Below are positions 1 through 5,936 of a DNA stretch of 9,701 nt, in pieces. Both the position numbers and the translations under genes were made by a program. The notes beneath the pieces were generated by a model. That model searched no databases. It had not been told where the DNA came from and saw nothing but the letters and a program-made list of their open reading frames with translations. This stretch comes from an uncultured Bacteroidota bacterium (GTDB taxonomy: Bacteria > Bacteroidota > Rhodothermia > Rhodothermales > UBA10348): positions 1-9,701 of the forward strand of contig CALBJU010000238.1 in assembly GCA_937893205.1 (NCBI GenBank), read 5' to 3'. Each line of letters starts with the position of its first letter. Positions within the stretch are counted from its first letter, which is position 1.

Positions 1-364
1 CTGCTCGAGGCAGGAATTCCTGCTCATCACTCTTGGAGGAGCGCAACAGGCTCATCACTACACTCAGGCTCGAAGCAGCTTCGTACACATCTTCGGACTC
101 CAGTTCACTCCAGCACTTCGAGAGATCCGACACAGCATCGTTGTAGTCGCGGGTGTTGTTTGCCATCAGCGCCGCGTTGATGGACCCCGCAGAAACTCCC
201 GTTATGATCTCAATGCAATCCAGCGACATGTGTTCGGCAATGTATTGCAGCACACCCGCCTGATAGGATGCCCTTGCTCCACCACCGCTCATCACGAGTG
301 CAGCCGTTTTTGGAGGTGCTTGTGCACCGATCGATCTCACGATCCTGTCAATTTTGCTCCACAT
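1..364 (-). CDS. Patatin-like phospholipase, N-terminal part (runs off the left edge)
   Basis: This is the first 121 codons of a patatin-family serine acyl hydrolase, an enzyme that cleaves acyl esters of phospholipids or other lipids with a Ser-Asp dyad. The oxyanion-hole loop is visible as MSGGGARASYQAG (residues 25-37, glycines 27-29, Arg31), and the nucleophile elbow GVSAG places the catalytic serine at residue 58. The second dyad residue, usually in a DGA/DGG motif, lies beyond the window. The ATG at 364-362 gives a 24-residue lead-in to the first strand, as is normal for cytoplasmic patatins, and there is no signal peptide. No Shine-Dalgarno sequence is evident. The gene is divergent from the mutase-like gene across a 110-bp spacer. 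The family call is firm; the substrate is unknown. Confidence 0.9.
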   Translation of the reverse strand, partial: MWSKIDRIVRSIGAQAPPKTAALVMSGGGARASYQAGVLQYIAEHMSLDCIEIITGVSAGSINAALMANNTRDYNDAVSDLSKCWSELESEDVYEAASSLSVVMSLLRSSKSDEQEFLPRA

Positions 365-429
365 AGGTATCAAAACGCCAATTAATTAGAGTCCTTTCGG
401 AGTTCTTAACTTCCCCCGCGCTCACGTCG

Positions 430-446
430 GGATCAATACGTGATCC
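430..446. repeat. Perfect 6-5-6 inverted repeat between divergent genes
   Basis: GGATCA, five bases (atacg), then TGATCC form a perfect dyad in the 110-bp spacer between the patatin gene and the mutase-like gene. It lies 28 bp before the mutase-like ATG and 65 bp before the patatin ATG. Its position and symmetry suit an operator for a dimeric regulator acting on one or both genes, but that role is inferred and no cognate regulator is adjacent. A short dyad can also arise by chance. Confidence 0.35.
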
Positions 447-474
447 ATTTTTAATTCGAGTTCTCCAGACTGAC

Positions 475-1374
475 ATGAAATCCGTTTTCTTTTTCTTTAT
501 TGACGGGCTGGGGATCGGACAGGCGGGCGAAAATAACCCTCTCAGCCATCTCGTTGACGGAGGATTTTCTGAAATGGCCGGTTGCCGATCGTGGACCGAA
601 GAGGACTTTACTTCTCGCGCTGAGGATAGGCTTTTCAGGTCCCCAATCGATGCGCGCCTTGGGATTGAAGGCCTTCCGCAAAGCGGTACAGGACAGTCCA
701 CCATTTTTACCGGTGTCAACTGCGCTGAACTGGCCAAGCGCCACTACGGACCCTATCCACACTCGACGTCGCGTCCCATTCTTGCAGAATCGAACCTCTA
801 CCATCAGGTCGGCGCCACGTATTCGGCCTTCGCTAATGCATATCCCAGTCGATTCTTCGACTACGCTCGGAAAAGGAATCGTTGGTCTACCACCACCAGG
901 TGCTGTCTCGAATCAGGGGTGACCATACGATCCATCGCAGATCTAGAGAACGGAGTCGCAATTGCCGCTGATTTAACCGGTAGCGGTCTCGCGAACGTCG
1001 CAGAAACTGATCTCACGGTAATAACCGAGCGAGAGGCTGCCAGGCGCATCGCCGGTCTCTGCAAGAAGTACCGGTTGGTGGTATTCGAGTATTTTCATAC
1101 GGACAAGGCAGGCCATGCTCAGAATGGGGCTGCGGCTGCACGTTGCTGCGAGTCCATTGATCGATTTCTCTCTGGATTACTCGAGTTCATGGACTTTGGC
1201 TCGAATTCTGTCGTGATCAGCAGTGACCACGGAAACATAGAAGACCTGGGCGTAAAAACGCATACGCTAAATGATGTACCGCTCGTGGTACGAGGTCCCG
1301 CCGCAATCTACTTTAGATCAGTGAACGACTTAACGGGGATCGCAGGAGCAATCACCGCTGCAACTGCACAGTGA
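475..1374 (+). CDS. Compact phosphoglycerate-mutase-like metalloenzyme (alkaline phosphatase superfamily)
   Basis: This 299-residue protein has the full metal and nucleophile set of the iPGM/phosphopentomutase branch of the alkaline phosphatase superfamily. Visible motifs are IDGLGIG (Asp10), GLPQSGTGQS with likely nucleophile Ser75 by alignment to the GLPxxxxGNS loop of iPGM, FHTDKAGH (Asp210, His214), SSDHGN (Asp241, His242) and KTHTLNDVP (His253). Such enzymes bind two divalent metals and move or remove a phosphate group in the cytoplasm. Canonical iPGM has about 510 residues because of a large inserted phosphotransferase domain; here the insertion between the nucleophile and the second metal cluster is only about 130 residues, so glycolytic PGM activity is doubtful. 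There is no signal peptide. The 3' end overlaps the convergent S46 gene by 45 bp. The superfamily call is strong; the substrate is unknown. Confidence 0.88.
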   Translation: MKSVFFFFIDGLGIGQAGENNPLSHLVDGGFSEMAGCRSWTEEDFTSRAEDRLFRSPIDARLGIEGLPQSGTGQSTIFTGVNCAELAKRHYGPYPHSTSRPILAESNLYHQVGATYSAFANAYPSRFFDYARKRNRWSTTTRCCLESGVTIRSIADLENGVAIAADLTGSGLANVAETDLTVITEREAARRIAGLCKKYRLVVFEYFHTDKAGHAQNGAAAARCCESIDRFLSGLLEFMDFGSNSVVISSDHGNIEDLGVKTHTLNDVPLVVRGPAAIYFRSVNDLTGIAGAITAATAQ

Positions 1375-3603
1375 GTCCGGCTCTTCTTCGATTTCCATGT
1401 AGATGCCATCAAGGAGTTCAGACACGAGCCTATCTGCATCGTACACCGTTCGCAGAACTTCGATTATTGCTCTGACGTCGACTGATATTGCCCGCGCCCG
1501 GGTATCGGAATAGACAAATTCGTTGGCGTGTGCCTCTGAATTACCATCGAATATCAATCCAACAATCTCAAGATCGGCATTCAGGATAGCCGACCCCGAA
1601 TTACCACCCGCAATATCATTGGTGCTCACAAAGTTTAGGCGTAGATCAGTCGCGAGCTCGGAGCGCTTCTCATCCCAACTTTCAGGCAGATCCCACTCCG
1701 GCTCGCCTTCCTTCTCGTCCGCAAGATCAAGCATATCGCCGATCGTCGTGAACGCCGGCTTTTGCCCGGTCGCTGAATCGTATCCCATAATGCGACCGTC
1801 CGCAATGCGGAGGCTGAATGTGGCGTCTGGAGCATCAACGCCGCCGAAAATGGAATAATGTGCGCGTGCGAGCTTAGACAGAAGCACGTCCTCCCGATCG
1901 CTGAACGATCGCAGCTCGGTGTCCAGTGTGAAATACAATGGAGCGATAGCGTTGATCAAATCGACGGTTACGTCTTCACTGGCAAGATAATTCTCGGATA
2001 AAAGCTCCCGATACTTTACCGAATCGCCTAACACGGTATGTGTCACAATGGAATCGGCCAGCTGCTCCGGAGTCAGATTGGTCAAGATCCGCTTCATGGT
2101 TGGATCCGTCGGGCCCAGGTAGGATCCGAGGTCCCTGATTCGGCGAGCCATGATCAGTTTCTCGAGTTCATCTGGCCAGTCTTTGATCTCAAGCGCTTCA
2201 TCATATATGTCCTTGAGCGGTTCAGGCTGCAATCCTCTTCTGCTCAAAAGGGAGTAGAAATAGCCATATACGGCGCGGCTCAGAATATGCGAGGACACAT
2301 CCGGACTCAGGAATTGATAAAATGCGCCAGCTTTTGCAGAAGAGGCCCGTTTGGAGCCCTGCAGTAAGGTTATGTCAGACAGCAAGGATCCATGCTCTGA
2401 ATTCAGAGAATCACTGGCTTGAAGGGCCTCTCGAAGCTGCCTTTCCTGCGAATAGCTGCTGGACATGACCCTACCCTGAAGGAGTGCCATGTATTGGCCT
2501 TCCAGTGATTTCTGCATGTTTCGAGCAGACATGAGGTTATTCCCGACATCGAAAGAATCCGCCAGTGCGCCATGGTCTTCCACGAAATCACTCAGAACCT
2601 CAACTCGATCCTGTAATAGTTCGAGGACGGCGGGCAATTCTACATCGCGCAGATACTCCAGTTGACTCACGGTCTGTCGTCTGGACGTAGACGCTGGATT
2701 TCCAACGACAAATACCGGATCACCCGCTTCCGCACCATCGGCGTCCCATCCAAAGAAGTCGGCCGTCGCAATCGGTAAGCCATTATCCCAGACTCGAAAG
2801 AAGGAAAGGTCGATAGTGTGACGTGGATACGTAAAGTTGTCCGTGTCACCTCCGAAATAGCCGATCATCAGTTCAGGGGCAAAAACGAGTCGAACGTCCT
2901 GATATTTCCTGTACGTGTAGAGCGAGTACCTGCTTCCAGCATGCAACTCTATCACTTCCGCGTGAAGGCTCGAATCCTGGCGAGCTAGGGTAATATTGGT
3001 GCGCCGTTCGATCGCTTCAGAGCGCTTGCGCCGCGCCTCTGCCTGCGGCCCTGCACCTGGCACTTCTGAAGCAGCCCTCAGAATTTCGTCGGTGACATCC
3101 TCGATCTTGATCAGCTGGTCCACGTACAGATCATCGATCTTTCGCTCATCCTGGGACGCCGCGGCATAAAATCCCTGGTCATGTAAATCTTCTCCATCTC
3201 GCTCTGCTTCTGAAATCGAAGCTCTAGCACAGTGATGATTTGTCATGACCAGCCCGCGCGCACTTACGAAAGAAGCTGAACAGGAGTCTGAAAACCGAAG
3301 GGCCCCAAGGCGTGCCCGTGAAAACCAGGTCGAATCCAGTTCCAATCCGTATTCGGATTCGAAATATTCTTCTGGTGCATCATCGAAGGTCCACATTTTC
3401 CCGTCATCGAATCGACCCGTCTCCACAATTGTGTATCGATCTACCTCCTCGACATCATCCATAGCAGGTGCCTCGTCCGCTCGGGCCGGAGGTGGGATAG
3501 GTCTACCTGTCACCTGAGCTACCTGTCGTGGAGGAGAACATGCGGACATGCTTGCCAGAAGAACTATCGAGAACACATTCAATCTTCGAAGTGCACCGTT
3601 CAT
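1330..3603 (-). CDS. S46-family dipeptidyl-peptidase, DPP7-like, predicted lipoprotein
   Basis: This 757-residue serine exopeptidase belongs to family S46 (DPP7/DPP11), which removes dipeptides from peptide N termini in the periplasm and feeds amino-acid catabolism. The chymotrypsin-like triad is visible: His124 in TNHHC, Asp265 in HTIDLSFFR and Ser669 in GGNSGS. The His-Asp spacing (141) is close to that in P. gingivalis DPP11. The residue 18 after the serine is Gly687 (FDGN), the DPP7 state; DPP11 has Arg here for acidic P1 residues, so a hydrophobic P1 preference is predicted. The N terminus has a hydrophobic signal ending SMSAC (Cys22), pointing to a lipoprotein. The ATG at 3603 was chosen because any upstream extension reads antisense through the tRNA. 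The C terminus carries an unusual Cys-rich tail (residues 746-754) that overlaps the convergent mutase-like gene. Confidence 0.95.
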   Translation of the reverse strand: MNGALRRLNVFSIVLLASMSACSPPRQVAQVTGRPIPPPARADEAPAMDDVEEVDRYTIVETGRFDDGKMWTFDDAPEEYFESEYGLELDSTWFSRARLGALRFSDSCSASFVSARGLVMTNHHCARASISEAERDGEDLHDQGFYAAASQDERKIDDLYVDQLIKIEDVTDEILRAASEVPGAGPQAEARRKRSEAIERRTNITLARQDSSLHAEVIELHAGSRYSLYTYRKYQDVRLVFAPELMIGYFGGDTDNFTYPRHTIDLSFFRVWDNGLPIATADFFGWDADGAEAGDPVFVVGNPASTSRRQTVSQLEYLRDVELPAVLELLQDRVEVLSDFVEDHGALADSFDVGNNLMSARNMQKSLEGQYMALLQGRVMSSSYSQERQLREALQASDSLNSEHGSLLSDITLLQGSKRASSAKAGAFYQFLSPDVSSHILSRAVYGYFYSLLSRRGLQPEPLKDIYDEALEIKDWPDELEKLIMARRIRDLGSYLGPTDPTMKRILTNLTPEQLADSIVTHTVLGDSVKYRELLSENYLASEDVTVDLINAIAPLYFTLDTELRSFSDREDVLLSKLARAHYSIFGGVDAPDATFSLRIADGRIMGYDSATGQKPAFTTIGDMLDLADEKEGEPEWDLPESWDEKRSELATDLRLNFVSTNDIAGGNSGSAILNADLEIVGLIFDGNSEAHANEFVYSDTRARAISVDVRAIIEVLRTVYDADRLVSELLDGIYMEIEEEPDSLCSCSGDCSCDPR

Positions 3604-3646
3604 AGTATGGAACTCATTGGGTTTGTTCTGAATACTAGCGCCGCTT
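3604..3646. promoter_or_regulatory. Shared 43-bp head-to-head promoter region (S46 / tRNA-Leu)
   Basis: Only 43 bp separate the S46 start codon (minus strand) from the 5' end of tRNA-Leu (plus strand), so the promoter of the tRNA must lie here or run into the S46 start region, and the promoter of S46 must lie partly inside the tRNA gene. On the plus strand TGGGTTTG at 3618-3625 weakly resembles the Bacteroidota -7 element (TAnnTTTG), and AATACT is a weak -10-like match. Neither is convincing. The location is implied by gene layout rather than by a clear motif. Confidence 0.3.
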
Positions 3647-3729
3647 GCGAGAGTGGCGGAATTGGTAGACGCGCTAGATTTAGGATCTAGTACCCTAAGG
3701 GTGTGGGGGTTCGAGTCCCCCCTCTCGTA
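3647..3729 (+). tRNA. tRNA-Leu, anticodon UAG
   Basis: All arms fold. The acceptor GCGAGAG (3647-3653) pairs with CTCTCGT (3722-3728) with one terminal G-U pair, and the discriminator is A3729, as expected for leucine. The anticodon stem CTAGA/TCTAG (3674-3678, 3686-3690) holds the loop TTTAGGA with anticodon TAG at 3681-3683. A class II long variable arm is present (ACCC-taa-GGGT, 3692-3702). The T arm is GGGGG-TTCGAGT-CCCCC (3705-3721). The CCA end is not encoded, so it would be added by the tRNA nucleotidyltransferase. It reads CUN leucine codons. Confidence 0.96.
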
Positions 3730-3738
3730 CAATGAGAG

Positions 3739-3763
3739 GCCGGAAATCAACTAGATTTCCGGC
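3739..3763. terminator. Hairpin between convergent tRNA-Leu and DUF4835 gene, probable bidirectional terminator
   Basis: GCCGGAAATC, loop AACTA, GATTTCCGGC form a perfect 10-bp stem that starts 10 bases after the tRNA and ends 16 bases before the stop codon of the convergent DUF4835 gene. Flanking AATGAG (3731-3736) and CTCATT (3768-3773) can extend the fold. The tracts after the stem are only moderately U-rich (TTCACTCATTT on the plus strand), so the hairpin is clearer than the intrinsic-terminator call. Confidence 0.7.
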
Positions 3764-3779
3764 TTCACTCATTTAGGGT

Positions 3780-4676
3780 CTAGTTGATCATTTGGGAGTA
3801 GTCTGAAATATGTGCTGGATCCATCTGGGAAAGGGCGTCGAAAGCCCGTGTAGCCTCCGGAGACCCCTTGAAAACACTTGCGATTTCTTTGAACTTGGCT
3901 GAAAAAAACTGATCCAGGTAGTACGCTCGAGTTACTTGATCACGGAGTGAGGACAGATCCTGGACAATGGTCAAAAGGACAGCTCTTGCAGCATCCGCGT
4001 CGTTAACGAAATGATCCAGACATCCGTAGTGGTAGTTGAAGTAAGCCGTTCGTAGAACCCTGAATCTGGGATCCATGATTTGGGAAATCAACTCTCCCCG
4101 GCTCTGACCCCCTGCAAGTGACCCCCAACCGGCGGCTCCGATCGCCTGACCCCTTTCGGCCGTACGTCTCGCGTTCTCGAAGTTTGCCTCTCCTCCCTGA
4201 TCATCAAAAGTGTCGTAGTCATAGCCCAACATGATATAGGCGTAGAAATTCAGCACGGAGGTGAGAGGGTGGTACCGGTCCGGGTCGAAGATCAACGGAG
4301 TGCCCTGTGAATACTCAAATTGCCAGGAGTCATCACTCAGCGTCAACACTGTTGTTTGCTGAGCAGAGCCGTAGATAGGTCGCCGTGACGCCAGAATGAG
4401 CCGAGCTTTAAATTTGGTCAGTGTCAGGGCTTCCGTAAAGATGATTTGCAGTGAACAATCAATTCGTTCTCTTTCCTCGAACCGGTCCTCCGTCCACTGT
4501 CTCGTGTTCATATACTCCGACACGTGCCGCTGCAATTCGTCCAGGAACGTAAAATCTGTCCCGGTAAGGTTGCGATAATTCACCAACACGGAGCAATTGA
4601 GCTCCTGCGCTCCTACCGTCCTGGGACCAAGGATCATCGCCAGTAAGAGCAGGACAACAGAAGAATATTTTAGCAT
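3780..4676 (-). CDS. DUF4835 / PorD-like secreted protein
   Basis: This 298-residue exported protein matches my recollection of the DUF4835 family, which is widespread in Bacteroidota. Family-typical segments are visible: QELNCSVLVN just after the signal peptide, a helix with EYMNTRQWTEDRF (54-66), ERIDCSLQIIFTE (70-82), SRRPIYGSA (97-105), the FEYSQGTPLIF region (120-130), LTSVLNFYAYIMLGYDYDTF (138-157) and the QGGEANF turn (160-166). The signal peptide is residues 1-23, with cleavage likely before QELN. Cys28 and Cys74 may form a disulfide. Some annotations link the family to type IX secretion as PorD; I recall this but cannot verify it here. The ATG at 4676 was chosen because it starts the signal peptide; the reading frame stays open to 4904 but that part looks non-coding. 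Confidence 0.87.
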   Translation of the reverse strand: MLKYSSVVLLLLAMILGPRTVGAQELNCSVLVNYRNLTGTDFTFLDELQRHVSEYMNTRQWTEDRFEERERIDCSLQIIFTEALTLTKFKARLILASRRPIYGSAQQTTVLTLSDDSWQFEYSQGTPLIFDPDRYHPLTSVLNFYAYIMLGYDYDTFDDQGGEANFENARRTAERGQAIGAAGWGSLAGGQSRGELISQIMDPRFRVLRTAYFNYHYGCLDHFVNDADAARAVLLTIVQDLSSLRDQVTRAYYLDQFFSAKFKEIASVFKGSPEATRAFDALSQMDPAHISDYSQMIN

Positions 4677-4820
4677 AGATGGGACCGCTGAATTTGGCAC
4701 TGGGGTTTGACACTTGGGTTTGCTGGCACCCGAAGGCTCCACATCAACCGTACACGGGCGGTTACGGTTTCCTCCCCGTCGTGTCGATCTCCGTGAACGG
4801 AATAATGAATCTGCTGAATT

Positions 4821-5470
4821 GTGAGCTCGAACGTCTGGCCTGTCTGTATTTGCTTGCTCACTGCTGCTCAGTCCGCGGTGACCCTGAATCTGAGTGCCCA
4901 ACAAGGATCTCTAACGCCGATCACTTTTGTGACGGAAAATGTGAACGGAAGGACAAATGATTCCAATCCAGCGATCTGGAATCACGCTGACTCCCTTCGC
5001 TTCCATATTGGACTTTACGCCAGGCTCCCTACGACATTCTTGAGCTGATTAGTCCGACACTATCGGTCGGTCTCGCAAGCTTCAGTACAGCCGTATCTGT
5101 TTCCTTGAGTGCTCGATCGGTTGATGCACTGTCCGTCCTTGACCTCTCGCTCGGCTTGAGCCATCGGTATTTGTGGCGGCGAGTGGCGTGGGGAGTTCGT
5201 TTTGGGATTGAGAGGTGGAAACGTGGAGCCTTGAGGACCCACAGCATGCCGTACTGGAGTGTGGGTGCCATATGGCTCATGAACCGCCTGGTTTCGCTTG
5301 GAGTCACCTCGTCAAAGAGTTCAGATCTGACGTCCTTTCAGCTTGCGCCCGATCGTCACACCGCCGGGATAAAGATCAAACACGGCCCTCGCGTGACGGC
5401 CTTTCTCGATCTCGGTCATGATTCGATGTGGGGCACTTCTATTGATGCCGGAAGTGTCTCGAGCATGTCA
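4821..5470 (+). pseudogene. Frameshifted, truncated outer-membrane barrel protein (loosely PorV-like)
   Basis: Two plus-strand frames read as one decayed exported protein. From the GTG at 4821 there is a hydrophobic signal-like segment (VCICLLTAAQSA), then TLNLSAQQGS, a DSNPAIWNHAD segment recalling the NPA motif near the start of PorV/FadL-like barrels, and LRFHIGLYARLP, before a stop at 5046-5048. A second frame, open from 4991, continues with YDILELISPTLSV and alternating amphipathic strands such as RVAWGVRFGIERW, YWSVGAIWLMNRLVSLGV and HTAGIKIKHGPRVTAFLDLG. A one-base loss (or two-base gain) near 5018-5041 would join them. The barrel then runs antisense into the BlaI gene without a natural end, so the C terminus seems lost. 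About 215 codons remain, against roughly 300 or more expected. The start is uncertain; the family assignment is inference from strand pattern only. Confidence 0.45.
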
Positions 5471-5863
5471 GCTTCCCTCCTTCTTTGCTCGCGTGATCAT
5501 TTTTTGGAGACGGGAAAGCTCATCTTCGCTCATGTCCACTTCCGATACGTCCAAAAGGGCGGCGACAGCCTGCGTCACAGATCCCTGAAAAAAGGTCGAC
5601 AGGGTGTGCTGCATTGCAGTCTTTTTGGCCTTATCCGCCGAAATAACGGGAGAAAAGACGTACCGGGGGCCGACTTTGACGTGTTTGGCGTGTCCCTTCT
5701 CTTCTAATATGCGAAGCAACGCCCTGACCGCTGAATAACTTGGAGCGTCTGGAATCAGATCCATCACTTGCGCCGCTGTGGCTGCGCCGTGCTTGAACAA
5801 GACATCCATGATCTGCCGCTCTCGACGACTGAGATCTCTATTCAAGTTTTTACTAGAGGGCAT
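5468..5863 (-). CDS. BlaI/MecI/CopY-family transcriptional repressor
   Basis: This is a 131-residue winged-helix repressor of the penicillinase-repressor family, normal in length. The N-terminal helix SRRERQIMDVLFKHGAATAA (12-31) is followed by the recognition-helix region PSYSAVRALLRILEEKG (41-57) and the wing HAKHVKVGPRYVFSPV (59-73 or so). The rest is the helical dimerisation region, with FFQGSVTQAVAALLDVSE and SEDELSRLQKMI. Family members bind dyads as dimers and are removed by proteolysis through a partner M56 membrane peptidase (BlaR1/MecR1 type) or by metal (CopY). No M56 gene follows: the downstream region holds the barrel remnant on the other strand. The gene lies 73 bp after the metalloprotease gene on the same strand. 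Its target is most likely itself through the dyad just upstream. Confidence 0.93.
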   Translation of the reverse strand: MPSSKNLNRDLSRRERQIMDVLFKHGAATAAQVMDLIPDAPSYSAVRALLRILEEKGHAKHVKVGPRYVFSPVISADKAKKTAMQHTLSTFFQGSVTQAVAALLDVSEVDMSEDELSRLQKMITRAKKEGS

Positions 5864-5866
5864 GCT

Positions 5867-5909
5867 ATCCGATGGTGCTTGCTAATTATTTAGCAGCTCT
5901 ACGTCGGAT
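5867..5909. promoter_or_regulatory. Nested inverted repeats, candidate BlaI-type operator and promoter region
   Basis: Two perfect inverted repeats share almost one axis. The inner pair is TGCTAA/TTAGCA (5880-5885 and 5890-5895, spacer TTAT) and the outer pair is ATCCGA/TCGGAT (5867-5872 and 5904-5909). The centre is 24 bp upstream of the BlaI-type start codon. The AT-rich inner repeat (TAAATAATTA on the coding strand) could overlap a -10 element. The position fits autorepression by the BlaI-type protein. In RNA the same bases could fold into a hairpin after the metalloprotease gene and weaken read-through, so a terminator or attenuator role is the alternative. Confidence 0.5.
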
Positions 5910-5936
5910 GCTGGCGGTAGTTTCAGAAGGCAACCG

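Noticed and set aside
3604..3750. 49-codon N-terminal extension of the S46 frame upstream of 3603
   Set aside because: It reads antisense through tRNA-Leu (the familiar ERGDSNPHTLRVLDPKSS-type artefact), and the lipoprotein signal begins at the ATG at 3603.
4677..4904. 76-codon N-terminal extension of the DUF4835 frame
   Set aside because: It is Arg/Ser-rich with no domain character, while a normal signal peptide begins at the ATG at 4676.
5018..5048. Programmed -1 frameshift joining the two barrel frames
   Set aside because: No slippery heptamer or strong downstream stem was seen, so decay or sequence error is simpler.
5029..5307. 92-codon minus-strand open frame opposite the barrel remnant
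   Set aside because: Composition (Arg/Thr/Ser-rich) looks like a shadow; the plus-strand frames show regular strand patterns instead.
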